A stretch of DNA of 36,468 bases from Bacilli bacterium (GCA_028287395.1 JAQBPR010000151.1:1-36468), one strand, 5' to 3'. Positions 1 to 7,412 are shown, numbered from the stretch's first letter. Numbers and translations: made by a program. The notes: generated by a model not told the origin, from the sequence alone.

Positions 1-94
1 CGCTTCGTAATGTTTCCATTTGAATATATAACAGGCTTATTTGAATATGGCCAAAGGCCAGCGAAAAGTTTGTTCTTGACATGTCACGTTCGAG

Positions 95-123
95 TTGATG
101 CGTACATCATTTTTTGGTACTAT
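95..123 (+). promoter_or_regulatory. Candidate sigma-A promoter of the recombinase gene
   Basis: TTGATG at 95-100, a 17-base spacer and TACTAT at 118-123, preceded by TG at 115-116 (extended -10), sit 39 bases ahead of the recombinase start. Two small palindromic stretches overlap it: GACATGTC at 78-85 and GATG..CATC at 97-108, which could be operator sites. A second motif, CATACACA at 134-141, resembles a sigma-E -10 but has no convincing -35, so it is only a weak alternative. Read from sequence only. Confidence 0.45.
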
Positions 124-162
124 TACATTATGTCATACACACCAAATTAAAGAGGTGAAATT

Positions 163-1764
163 ATGTACAAACTGCCGGTTACCGTAGAAAGAATCCTTGG
201 CTATATCCGGCGAAGCCGTCAAGATGTAGTACGGGAACGGAAAACAAATCAAGACACTCTAGCCGAGCAAAGGGAGCTTCTAACAAGCATTTTAGGTGGA
301 ATGACCACACCCTACGAAATCAGAGAAGAAATCGGCTCAGGCGATAACATTGAAGGGAGACCCGTTTTCAAAGGTATTCTGGATGAACTGCGCTTAATCA
401 AACCGCGAACGGTTGCCATTGCCGTAAAAGAAATTTCCCGTCTTGGACGTGGAGATATGGAACAAATGGGAGCTATCTATAATGTGATTCGGGAGAAACA
501 AATTTTCATCATCACACCGTTCAAAATCTATGATCCCTTAAATGACGAAGATGATATGGCGATTCAATTTTACATGTTTGTTTCCCGTGTAGAACTCCAG
601 ATGACAAAGCGAAGATTGCGTGAAAGTCGATATACATACGCAAGCCAAGGTCGTTGGATGACAGGTGGAGGCGGAATCCCTTTCGCCTATACATTCAACC
701 CTTTCACCCAAAAGCTAGAGAAGGACGAAAAAACAGCCTGGGTAGTCGAAAAAATTTATCATCACTATGTTAACGATAGACTGGGGTATAATGCCATTTC
801 GACTGTGATGAGAAATGAAGGCATCCCTGCCCCTAAAGGAAAACCTTATTTCCATCCGATCGTCATTCGGCGTATTTTGACCAATCCCTGTTACAAAGGC
901 GATCTTCATTTCAAAACGACTCAAAAAATAAATAAAAGCATCATTAAACGTCCCCTTGAAGATTGGATTATTGTGGAGAATGCTCACCCAGCCATCGTGA
1001 GTAAAGAACTTTGGAAAGAAGCCCAAGAAATTTTGACAGAAAACCGCGCTAAACCGACTGTACGACTCGACTTCGAACCGAACCCTCTTGCATCTTTAAT
1101 CAAATGCGGGAGCTGCGGTAAAAAGATGATCCGCCAATCAAGTACCCAATATTATACTAAAAAGGACGGCATGGTTTCAAAGTACTTCAAAGAATTTTTG
1201 AATTGTCTGGAGTGCCGCGTGTATGTGAAATACCAAAGCGTTGAACAGGAAATCGTCAGAATCCTTCAACAAAATTTTATCGCAATTGACGCTGTGGAAC
1301 TGGGAAAAAAACTCAAGACCTTAATTGATGTGGAGGCACTGCGTAATCGTCAAATAGATCCCCATGAAAGAATCCAAAAACTGAAGAAGGAAATGGAAGG
1401 CTTGCAAAAAGAAATGCAGCAGGTCATCCGATTGTTGACCAAAGAAATTATTTCTGAGGAACAGTTTGATTTGACCAAAAAGGACATTGAACAAAGTCTC
1501 AAAGAGAAAGAAAAACAGTTGGACTTGCTGTGGGGACAGGCTGAAAAAGAACATACCGGGGAAATTAATTTAGAGAAGCTCCAGAGCGGATTAAAATCAC
1601 TTTTATATGTCTACCTCCATTCTGAGCTGAGCAAGGGCGAAAAAAACGAGCTACTCCGCGGCATATTTGACTACATCATGCTTGACTTCGTTGCGAAAGG
1701 CAAATTTAATTTGACTATGGTTTTCAATCCTAAGATCTTGCTTAATACTTCAGCCATTGGTTAA
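163..1764 (+). CDS. Large serine recombinase (integrase/excisionase of a mobile element)
   Basis: Site-specific recombinase of the large serine family, which integrates and excises phages and skin-type elements. The N-terminal resolvase domain (about residues 10-155) starts with YIRRSRQD, giving the likely nucleophile Ser18, followed by the SRLGRGDMEQ arginine motif. A recombinase domain follows (about 165-300). A zinc ribbon with CGSCG near 318 and CLEC near 348 and a long charged coiled coil (about 385-470) complete the architecture. The length of 533 residues is normal for the family. The start has a good ribosome site (AGAGGTG, 6 bases from ATG). The gene ends 7 bases before the tail of the interrupted prkA, so it lies at the edge of the element it moves; the rest of the element must lie left of the window. 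No partner directionality factor is visible here. Confidence 0.93.
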   Translation: MYKLPVTVERILGYIRRSRQDVVRERKTNQDTLAEQRELLTSILGGMTTPYEIREEIGSGDNIEGRPVFKGILDELRLIKPRTVAIAVKEISRLGRGDMEQMGAIYNVIREKQIFIITPFKIYDPLNDEDDMAIQFYMFVSRVELQMTKRRLRESRYTYASQGRWMTGGGGIPFAYTFNPFTQKLEKDEKTAWVVEKIYHHYVNDRLGYNAISTVMRNEGIPAPKGKPYFHPIVIRRILTNPCYKGDLHFKTTQKINKSIIKRPLEDWIIVENAHPAIVSKELWKEAQEILTENRAKPTVRLDFEPNPLASLIKCGSCGKKMIRQSSTQYYTKKDGMVSKYFKEFLNCLECRVYVKYQSVEQEIVRILQQNFIAIDAVELGKKLKTLIDVEALRNRQIDPHERIQKLKKEMEGLQKEMQQVIRLLTKEIISEEQFDLTKKDIEQSLKEKEKQLDLLWGQAEKEHTGEINLEKLQSGLKSLLYVYLHSELSKGEKNELLRGIFDYIMLDFVAKGKFNLTMVFNPKILLNTSAIG

Positions 1765-1771
1765 AATCCCA

Positions 1772-2713
1772 TTACGCAAACAGAAACAAGTTCATTATGC
1801 TATTTCCAGTCATAATCTTGCTTTTTAAGTAGTATCTTATAACTACAGATTCATCCGCAGAAATCAGCGCGAATCTTCCCGCTTTAAAATTACCCTCCTG
1901 TGTCAAGGAAAGCAGATTCCATAAAAATTTCTCATCACACTTGAGCATTTCTTGAAATTCCATAATGCCGCGATTCGCTTTATTGAGCTCACCGTCGAAA
2001 CGATACGCGCGCGGATCAGATTCCGAGCCGAATTCTGTAATCGTTGAAAAATCGATACTGCCTGTCAAATCAGCAATATCCTGTGATTTGGGATCAGAAG
2101 GACTGAATGTACCGATGCCAATCCGACTTTCTTCCGATAATAGCACACGCTCGATCAAAACGTCTTCAAGGTTCAAACCATACTCTGTTTTTAAGCGCAT
2201 TTGGCAGGAAGGACAAAGCGTCCCTTCAATTTTGACACCCAGCTCTTGTTCAATTTCATGTCGCAATTCCAATGGGATCAGATGCAACGGTTCCTCATGC
2301 ATGGGACATCCCTTTATCGCAAAAACTGCGCCTTTATCGGTCCGTGAAAATTGTTCTAACCCCCGTTTAAGCAGGGTCACAATCGTTGATTTACCACCGC
2401 TGACAGGTCCCATTAATAATAGAATGCGTTTACGCACTTCCAATCGCCGGGCCGCAGAGTGAAAGTACTCCTCAACAAGCTTCTCCACCGTTTTATCCAG
2501 GCCAAAAATGTCCTGCTCAAAAAATTTATATTTGATTTGTCCTGATTGTTCTACCATACCTTGCGATGCAATCATTTCATACACACGCGAATGTGCCGTC
2601 ATGGCGAGTTCAGGATGCTCACGGATTTTCTCGATATATTGGGCAAATGTCCCAGTCCATGCAAGTCTTTCCTTCTCCGCCCTATGCTCTGAAATTTTCT
2701 TAAAAATATTCAT
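1772..2713 (-). CDS. prkA: PrkA (AAA+ serine kinase/protease), interrupted: N-terminal 288 residues fused to a foreign tail
   Basis: PrkA is a cytoplasmic AAA+ protein of about 630 residues in Bacillus, made in the mother cell and needed for efficient sporulation. Here only 313 codons are open. Residues 1-288 match the family well: P-loop GPVSGGKST at 102-110, GTFSPSDPKSQDIADLTG and the Walker B-like NRGIMEFQEMLK, ending at FALISADE. After Glu288 (codon 1850-1852) similarity ends and about 25 unrelated residues run to a stop. The C-terminal half with the kinase domain is absent. The break lies about 90 bases from the end of a convergent large serine recombinase gene, which fits insertion of a mobile element into prkA. 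The start has a strong ribosome site (GAGAGGAGGG). Whether the gene is dead or restored by excision cannot be seen from this window. Confidence 0.9.
   Translation of the reverse strand: MNIFKKISEHRAEKERLAWTGTFAQYIEKIREHPELAMTAHSRVYEMIASQGMVEQSGQIKYKFFEQDIFGLDKTVEKLVEEYFHSAARRLEVRKRILLLMGPVSGGKSTIVTLLKRGLEQFSRTDKGAVFAIKGCPMHEEPLHLIPLELRHEIEQELGVKIEGTLCPSCQMRLKTEYGLNLEDVLIERVLLSEESRIGIGTFSPSDPKSQDIADLTGSIDFSTITEFGSESDPRAYRFDGELNKANRGIMEFQEMLKCDEKFLWNLLSLTQEGNFKAGRFALISADESVVIRYYLKSKIMTGNSIMNLFLFA
1828..1862. other. Probable element/chromosome junction (att half-site) in prkA
   Basis: On the minus strand, conserved prkA codons end with GCGGATGAA (1850-1858), and the following bases no longer encode PrkA. 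The crossover therefore lies at or within a few bases of position 1850. The exact core dinucleotide and the full att arms cannot be defined from one junction alone. Confidence 0.6.
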
Positions 2714-2880
2714 AGTACCCTCCTCTCAACTGCTCCTGCATCTAGGTTTCCCTTAATACTTATGCAAGTAAGGAGGATAAGTTTACCAAATCGCCGAAAA
2801 AGCCAAGGGCAGTTACCTAGATGCATGTCTTAAAATCATGATATAATTATTTTGTTCATAAGGAGGAAGGAGAATCCAAG

Positions 2881-3615
2881 TTGCCGATTCAAAGCGAAAC
2901 CGAGCTTTATCCACCCATTAAGTTATTTTTAGAAAAACAGGGCTATGAAGTACGTGCCGAAGTGAAGCATTGCGATTTAGTCGCCATACGCGGTGATGAG
3001 CCTCCCGTAATTGTTGAATTAAAAAAAACTTTTAACCTTCCCTTGCTCATCCAAGGTATCGATCGTTTGCAGAATTCAGACCATGTTTACTTGGCTACCG
3101 AGCAAAAAATCAAAGGAAATGCACCCTACAATTTACATTGGAGTGAATTGCAGCGCTTATGCCGGATGCTCGGTTTAGGATTGCTGACCGTTCGCTTTTA
3201 TAAGTCTAAAAAGCCTTTCGTTGAAGTACATTGCGAACCGTCAACATACGTGCCTAGAAAGAACGCAAAGCGATCGTTGGCCATCATTACTGAGTTCAAA
3301 GAACGTAGTGGAGATTATAATGTGGGCGGCAGCAGTAAACGCAAGCTTGTTACTGTTTATCGCGAGAAAGCGCTCCTCTGTGCATCCTTTCTGAAGCAGC
3401 ATGGTCTATTAAGCACACAGCAATTACGCGAGATGACGGGGAATGCCAAAGTAACAAGCTTGCTCCAGCAAAATTATTATCTGTGGTTTAAAAGAGTAAA
3501 ACGAGGTTGCTATGAGCTTACACCCTTAGGAGAAGAAGCTTTAATGACCTTTTCTCACGTCATTCATGCAGCGCTTTATGAATCCAAATCGCCGAAATCG
3601 CGCCTTCACCCATAG
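2881..3615 (+). CDS. DUF2161 family putative PD-(D/E)XK phosphodiesterase
   Basis: I recognise this as the DUF2161 family, proteins predicted to carry a PD-(D/E)XK nuclease-like fold in the N-terminal half. The catalytic signature is visible as Asp in CDLVAIRGDE followed by VIVELKK (about residues 27-49), the usual D-(x)n-E-x-K arrangement. The C-terminal part (about 160-235) looks like a small helical or winged-helix segment. Substrate and pathway are unknown. The start is TTG at 2881, chosen for the ribosome site AAGGAGGAAGGAGA just upstream. An extended -10 TGATATAAT lies at 2839-2847. The 3' end overlaps the end of the convergent flavoprotein gene by 56 bases. Confidence 0.8.
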   Translation: MPIQSETELYPPIKLFLEKQGYEVRAEVKHCDLVAIRGDEPPVIVELKKTFNLPLLIQGIDRLQNSDHVYLATEQKIKGNAPYNLHWSELQRLCRMLGLGLLTVRFYKSKKPFVEVHCEPSTYVPRKNAKRSLAIITEFKERSGDYNVGGSSKRKLVTVYREKALLCASFLKQHGLLSTQQLREMTGNAKVTSLLQQNYYLWFKRVKRGCYELTPLGEEALMTFSHVIHAALYESKSPKSRLHP

Positions 3616-4462
3616 CGACACTTACCTGCTCGGCATGAGCGGCAGCGTCGCCTGCAGCCCAAATATTCTGAACCGAAGTCATTTTACTCCTTGGGTCAGT
3701 CACAATATGTTTATTTTCCAAGCGTTCCACACCAAGCTGTTCCGCAAGCTGTGTCTTAACATGATTGCGACCAAAAGCAATAAATGCGCGTTCCCCATTA
3801 ATCACCTGTCCATTCTCAAGCTGCACACCTTGAAATAATCCTTCTCCCGCCGTCCAAACATGTTCAATCGCTTCCGCAAAATAAACGATTCCCTTTTTAT
3901 TTAATTCATCCATCACTTGTGAGCGAATAGATTGCTTCTCATGATTAATATAAATCAAATCTTTCGTATATTCCAAGAGAGTTAATGTCAATGAAGCACC
4001 GACTTCTCCCGAGCCCAAAACGATTGTCCTGCGATTTCTCACCTCATAGCCATCACAATCAGGGCATACATATACGGTCAGTCCCAGACATGGCACTAAC
4101 CCTGGAAGGGGCGGAAAACGATCAAGAACTCCCGTTGCCAGCAGCAGCGTTCGCGCAACGTACCCTAAAGTCGATTTCTCTTTCAGCTGTATTGCAAAGC
4201 CGGATGGATGAATCCCCGCTTTGATCACTTCATCGGTCATAAACTCTACGCCGTAGCTTTCTGCATGCTTTCTTCCCAATTTGCGCAGTTCATCCCCTGA
4301 GATGCCGTTTGGCCAACCAAGTAAATTATGATAGCTGCGGCATAAGGTCGAACGTCCATAACCCGCATCGATCACCAGCACATTATGCCTGTATCTGCCT
4401 AGCTGAATGGCTGCTTGCAAGCCTGCTATTCCACCGCCGACAATAATGCAATCATATAGCAA
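3560..4462 (-). CDS. Thioredoxin-reductase-like NAD(P)/FAD-dependent oxidoreductase
   Basis: A 300-residue flavoprotein of the low-molecular-weight thioredoxin reductase fold. It shows the N-terminal FAD dinucleotide motif GGGIAGLQAA (about 9-18), a redox motif CPDCDGYE near 133-140, an NAD(P)-binding VLGSGEVGAS stretch, and the C-terminal FAD motif IWAAGDAAA. The CxxC-D-G-Y-E form differs from the CAxCDG of housekeeping TrxB and recalls the dithiol-oxidase subgroup (GliT-like), so disulfide chemistry is likely but the substrate is not known. Start is TTG at 4462 with GGGGAG upstream. No thioredoxin gene is adjacent. The tail overlaps the convergent DUF2161 gene. Confidence 0.85.
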   Translation of the reverse strand: MLYDCIIVGGGIAGLQAAIQLGRYRHNVLVIDAGYGRSTLCRSYHNLLGWPNGISGDELRKLGRKHAESYGVEFMTDEVIKAGIHPSGFAIQLKEKSTLGYVARTLLLATGVLDRFPPLPGLVPCLGLTVYVCPDCDGYEVRNRRTIVLGSGEVGASLTLTLLEYTKDLIYINHEKQSIRSQVMDELNKKGIVYFAEAIEHVWTAGEGLFQGVQLENGQVINGERAFIAFGRNHVKTQLAEQLGVERLENKHIVTDPRSKMTSVQNIWAAGDAAAHAEQVSVAMGEGAISAIWIHKALHE

Positions 4463-4545
4463 AATAAGTTCACTCCCCTACTTCGACTAACTTAATTTTT
4501 AGTGTAACCGAGCATTGGATAGACCATACATGAAACACACTCTTT

Positions 4546-4755
4546 TAGAGAGTGTTCAAAAAATGGCGATGAGGAGTAATGGGTGTGCTTGTAAAGATGA
4601 AAGTTTTGCTTTAGCAAAACTGGCTTCGTAAGCATATACTTGTGCCGACTTTGAAAATGAGTTTCCACCTTCGTCCATTCAAGATACTCATTTTCAACTG
4701 AGGCTGGATAGCGCATTCATTACGCAACATAGCTATTCTTTTGGAACAAACTCTA
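4546..4755. repeat. MITE-like hairpin repeat, copy A
   Basis: This fills the gap between two divergent genes. It is closely similar to 12206-12379 in the same orientation. Shared blocks include GGAGTAATGGGTGTGCTTGT, TGGCTTCGTAAGCATA and ATTACGCAACATAGCTAT. Its ends are diverged inverted repeats (GAGAGTGTTC at 4548-4557 against GAACAAACTC at 4744-4753). Inside is a hairpin AGTTTTGCT/AGCAAAACT at 4601-4620. Copy A has about 41 extra bases relative to copy B, bounded by GAAAATGAG and CTCATTTTC, which form another stem. An open frame on the minus strand here is a by-product of the repeat. Confidence 0.7.
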
Positions 4756-4760
4756 TTAGC

Positions 4761-4791
4761 TTGAAACTATCTTCATAGTTTATGGTATAAT
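4761..4791 (+). promoter_or_regulatory. Candidate promoter of the coiled-coil/glycosidase operon
   Basis: TTGAAA at 4761-4766 and TATAAT at 4786-4791 with TGG immediately before the -10 (extended). The 19-base spacer is long. It lies just after repeat copy A and 38 bases before the gene start. Confidence 0.55.
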
Positions 4792-4829
4792 AATTAGGTT
4801 AAAAAACGAATTGAATGAGGTGAACATCT

Positions 4830-5261
4830 ATGAGCACTCCACTTGAGGTCTTACCCGATATGCAGCTTTCACGAAACAATCATCCTGGCCCTTCGCACAA
4901 AAAATCATATAAGCTGGTCGTTGTTGTATGGTTTGTGTTAGTTGGCTGCGGATTGGGTGGCGCTTATCTGTACACGAATTACTTAAAAAAAGCATTAACC
5001 GTAGATTTAGCCCAACAAAATCAAGTGCAATTGCAAACGATTCAACACGATTATCAACAACAATTAAGCGATTTAAAAGCAAGTGTTAATCAAGAAATGA
5101 CGGATTTGCAAGATAAAGTAGAACACTTAAATCAGCTGCTAGCCTTTACCAAAGATAGCGCAAGCAGTAAAACCGACAGCAGCAATCAGTTGTATACACA
5201 ATTAGCTGAGGTTAAAAAGAAGCTGGAAGAGCTTCAGAAAAATTTGGACGTGCTTAAATGA
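4830..5261 (+). CDS. Single-pass membrane coiled-coil protein, unknown function
   Basis: No family recognised. A short polar N-terminus (1-26) precedes one transmembrane helix (about residues 28-50, YKLVVVVWFVLVGCGLGGAY). The rest, about 55-143, is rich in Gln, Lys, Glu and Leu with heptad spacing, predicting an extracytoplasmic or membrane-anchored coiled coil. The stop codon overlaps the start of the phosphodiester glycosidase gene (ATGA), so the two are translationally coupled and may act together at the cell surface. The ATG is preceded by GAGGTG. Confidence 0.75.
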   Translation: MSTPLEVLPDMQLSRNNHPGPSHKKSYKLVVVVWFVLVGCGLGGAYLYTNYLKKALTVDLAQQNQVQLQTIQHDYQQQLSDLKASVNQEMTDLQDKVEHLNQLLAFTKDSASSKTDSSNQLYTQLAEVKKKLEELQKNLDVLK

Positions 5262-6328
5262 GCAGTATCCAGCGTACAAACCGTTTTATGCTGCTAGCTT
5301 GTGCCCCATTTTTCGGTATCTTGATTTTTTTATTTACGATTCAGCCTTTAATGAAAGCATCAGCGTTTATTATGCCAAGCCAAACTGCGTTTTCACTTCA
5401 AGACGAAACAGCTGTGGTGCGGCAAAAGCTCGATAAAGCCAATCAAGATGGGAGCTCAATTAAAGCGATAATTGAAAAATTTTATAAGCTATATGATCAA
5501 ACCAATACGGATGTAAGCAGTATCCTGAAATTAGCGGCAAGTCAAGTAAATCGGCCTACGCTGGTTTTTGACGGTCGAATTAGCAATGTCTTCGGTAAAC
5601 CCATTCGCCAAGCTAACAGCGGTAACATTGATATCAAGCTCTATGCTTTTTATGACAGCAATTACAAAGGATACGCTTTAAAAGTCAATTTGAAATCAAA
5701 TAAAGCGATGAAAATGGTCTTAGGCAAGGATAAATTAGGGGGCAGCGAGACTACTTTGTCAGCAGTAAGCCGTTACGGCGCGATAGCGGGAATCAACGCA
5801 GGCGGTTTTGCGGATGATAATAAGGGTCGATATCCAACAGGAAACACGATTTATAGCAATAAAATCGTCTATGGCTTTTTTACGCCCGATCCACAAATTG
5901 CCAATACCTTTATTGGGCTAAGCGCAGATCTCAAGCTAATTGGCGGCAGATTTAGGCAGGAAAATGATCTAATTAAATTAAAACCTGCCTTTGGCGCTTC
6001 GTTTGAACCCGTTTTATTACAAAATGGCAGCAAACAGGATATTCCCAATAAGTGGCTCACTTCTCCAACTCGCGCTTCTCGAACCGTAATTGGCAATTTT
6101 AAAAATGATCAGCTGTTCATTATCGTTGCGGATGGCGCCAATGAAAGCGGCAATTCCGGGGCCACTTTACCCGAGCTTCAAGACCGCATGAGGCAGGTGG
6201 GAGTCATAGATGCTTACAATCTCGATGGCGGCGGATCATCCACATTGGTATTCGACGGAGACGTCATAAATAAACCGTCCGATGGTCGCATGAGACTGCT
6301 GCCGACGAATTTTATATTTTTTAAATAA
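5258..6328 (+). CDS. Phosphodiester glycosidase (NAGPA/DUF2233) family exported protein
   Basis: The C-terminal part (about 165-356) is a NAGPA-type phosphodiester glycosidase domain, a family that cleaves sugar phosphodiesters and is often linked to exopolysaccharide or teichoic-acid metabolism. Visible signatures are AIAGINAGGF with the following GNTIYSNKIVYG, and NLDGGGSSTLVF near the end. The N-terminus (about 10-32) is a hydrophobic signal or anchor (FMLLACAPFFGILIFLF), so the enzyme works outside the membrane. The region at 50-120 is helical and not recognised. It is coupled by a 4-base overlap to the coiled-coil gene upstream. Substrate unknown. Confidence 0.85.
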   Translation: MSSIQRTNRFMLLACAPFFGILIFLFTIQPLMKASAFIMPSQTAFSLQDETAVVRQKLDKANQDGSSIKAIIEKFYKLYDQTNTDVSSILKLAASQVNRPTLVFDGRISNVFGKPIRQANSGNIDIKLYAFYDSNYKGYALKVNLKSNKAMKMVLGKDKLGGSETTLSAVSRYGAIAGINAGGFADDNKGRYPTGNTIYSNKIVYGFFTPDPQIANTFIGLSADLKLIGGRFRQENDLIKLKPAFGASFEPVLLQNGSKQDIPNKWLTSPTRASRTVIGNFKNDQLFIIVADGANESGNSGATLPELQDRMRQVGVIDAYNLDGGGSSTLVFDGDVINKPSDGRMRLLPTNFIFFK

Positions 6329-6401
6329 TGTTCACAAATCAGGATGTTCTATTCCACATTTATTGGGTATAATAGACTTAACAATTAGGAGGTGTTTTAC
6401 G

Positions 6402-6494
6402 ATGACCTTTTGGATTTCAATCCTTGTGTTATTAATATTTATTGTTGCTATACTAACCTCTTCATATAATGAAGATAAAACAAGCGGGCTATAA
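6402..6494 (+). CDS. 30-residue single-helix membrane peptide
   Basis: A short frame of 30 codons starts at ATG 6402 with an excellent ribosome site (AGGAGGTG at 6387-6394). TATAAT at 6368-6373 lies ahead and a strong terminator follows at 6511-6554. The product is one hydrophobic helix (FWISILVLLIFIVAILTSS) with a short acidic/polar tail. Such small peptides are often membrane-protein partners in Bacillales, but no function can be assigned. Its own transcription and translation signals make it a likely real gene. Confidence 0.7.
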   Translation: MTFWISILVLLIFIVAILTSSYNEDKTSGL

Positions 6495-6510
6495 TAAAAT
6501 AACTTTAGAA

Positions 6511-6554
6511 AAAGCTACTCGATACCACTTTTAAGTGATAAAGAGTAGCTTTTT
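6511..6554. terminator. Rho-independent terminator
   Basis: AAAGCTACTC at 6511-6520 pairs with GAGTAGCTTTTT at 6543-6554 across a 22-base loop. It ends the small-peptide unit and, read in reverse, can also stop transcription from the abrB-like gene. Confidence 0.85.
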
Positions 6555-6584
6555 GTTGTCCCTTTCCGATTATCGACCGCTTAA

Positions 6585-6827
6585 TTAAAAACCTACCAAT
6601 TCTGTGGAGCATTCATTGCAAATATACTTTTCCTTGAATTCCGTAACTTGTTCAATCGAAGAACAAAAAACGCACCGCGGGCGATACCTTTCCAGAATGA
6701 TATGATCTCCCTGAACTAAAATCTCAATGGGATCGCCTTCATTCATTTGATATCTTTTGCGTAAAGATTTTGGCAGAACAATACGTCCCAATTGGTCGAC
6801 CTTCCGCACAATTCCTGCCGGTTTCAT
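6585..6827 (-). CDS. AbrB family transition-state regulator with C-terminal CxxC pairs
   Basis: The first 50 residues are a clear AbrB/SpoVT N-terminal DNA-binding swapped-hairpin domain: GIVRKVDQLGRIVLPKSLRK, then GDPIEILVQGDHIILERY. AbrB proteins hold down stationary-phase and sporulation genes during growth. The C-terminal 30 residues are unlike B. subtilis AbrB: CVFC at 52-55 and CNEC near 71-74 suggest a small zinc-binding unit that may replace the usual oligomerisation domain. The start has GGGGTGA upstream. Three copies of TTC(n)GCTATTT lie in the leader. Confidence 0.85.
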   Translation of the reverse strand: MKPAGIVRKVDQLGRIVLPKSLRKRYQMNEGDPIEILVQGDHIILERYRPRCVFCSSIEQVTEFKEKYICNECSTELVGF

Positions 6828-6840
6828 TAATTCACCCCAT

Positions 6841-6884
6841 TTCTGCTATTTGATTCTTTTAACTTCGCTATTTTTCGGCTATTT
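6841..6884 (-). repeat. Three short direct repeats in the abrB-like leader
   Basis: TTCTGCTATTT (6841-6851), TTCGCTATTT (6864-6873) and TTCGGCTATTT (6874-6884) lie just upstream of the AbrB-like gene's ribosome site. They could be a protein-binding array, possibly autoregulatory. This is inferred from position only. Confidence 0.4.
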
Positions 6885-6924
6885 CCTGCCTAGTTTACAT
6901 TTATTTGTCCTATTTCAATTCTTT

Positions 6925-7389
6925 TTAGGATAATCCGCTAAAATTCGTTTGTCGTAATGCCTCATACAAGAGGATGGCTGCAGAGTTAGATAAATTTAAC
7001 GAACGAACGGCTTCTGTCATCGGCAGCTTCAGACACGTATCGGCATTCGCTTGAAGTAATTCTTTGGGCAATCCAGCCGTTTCTTTACCAAAAACGAAGA
7101 AGTCACCCTCTTGAAATGTAAACTCCGCATAGTTACGCACAGCTTTCGTCGTAGCAAAGAAAAACCGAGCTTGAGGATATTTGGCTTGCACTTCTGCAAA
7201 GGAATCGTGGTACTGCAGCTTAACTGAATGCCAATAATCTAACCCAGCGCGTTTTAAAATTTTATCATCCGTAGAAAAACCGAGCGGACGAACAAGATGC
7301 AGATGAGTTCCTGTGGCTGCACAGGTACGTGAAATATTACCGGTATTGGCCGGGATTTCAGGTTCGACAAGTACAATATGAAACGACAT
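6925..7389 (-). CDS. trmL: tRNA (cytidine(34)-2'-O)-methyltransferase TrmL
   Basis: A SPOUT-superfamily methyltransferase that 2'-O-methylates the wobble base of tRNA-Leu isoacceptors using S-adenosylmethionine. All family landmarks are present: VEPEIPANTGNISRTCAATG at the N-terminus, FVFGKETAGLP in the middle (knot region), and MTEAVRSLNLSNSAAILLYEALRQ-type sequence at the C-terminus. The length of 154 is standard. ATG at 7389 has AAGGAAGTGAT upstream. It is divergent from the PhoP-like regulator, and the intergenic region carries the boxes described there. Confidence 0.95.
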   Translation of the reverse strand: MSFHIVLVEPEIPANTGNISRTCAATGTHLHLVRPLGFSTDDKILKRAGLDYWHSVKLQYHDSFAEVQAKYPQARFFFATTKAVRNYAEFTFQEGDFFVFGKETAGLPKELLQANADTCLKLPMTEAVRSLNLSNSAAILLYEALRQTNFSGLS

Positions 7390-7412
7390 TAAAAGATCAC
7401 TTCCTTAGAAAA

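Noticed and set aside
76..81. TTGACA as the -35 of the recombinase promoter
   Set aside because: No acceptable -10 at 16-18 bases; the pair at 95-123 fits better.
1965..2462. Plus-strand open frame of 165 codons
   Set aside because: Antisense shadow of prkA, whose sequence is clearly conserved in the other strand.
4492..4716. Minus-strand open frame of 74 codons
   Set aside because: It coincides with MITE-like copy A and reads through its hairpins; its only similarity in the window is to the frame in copy B.
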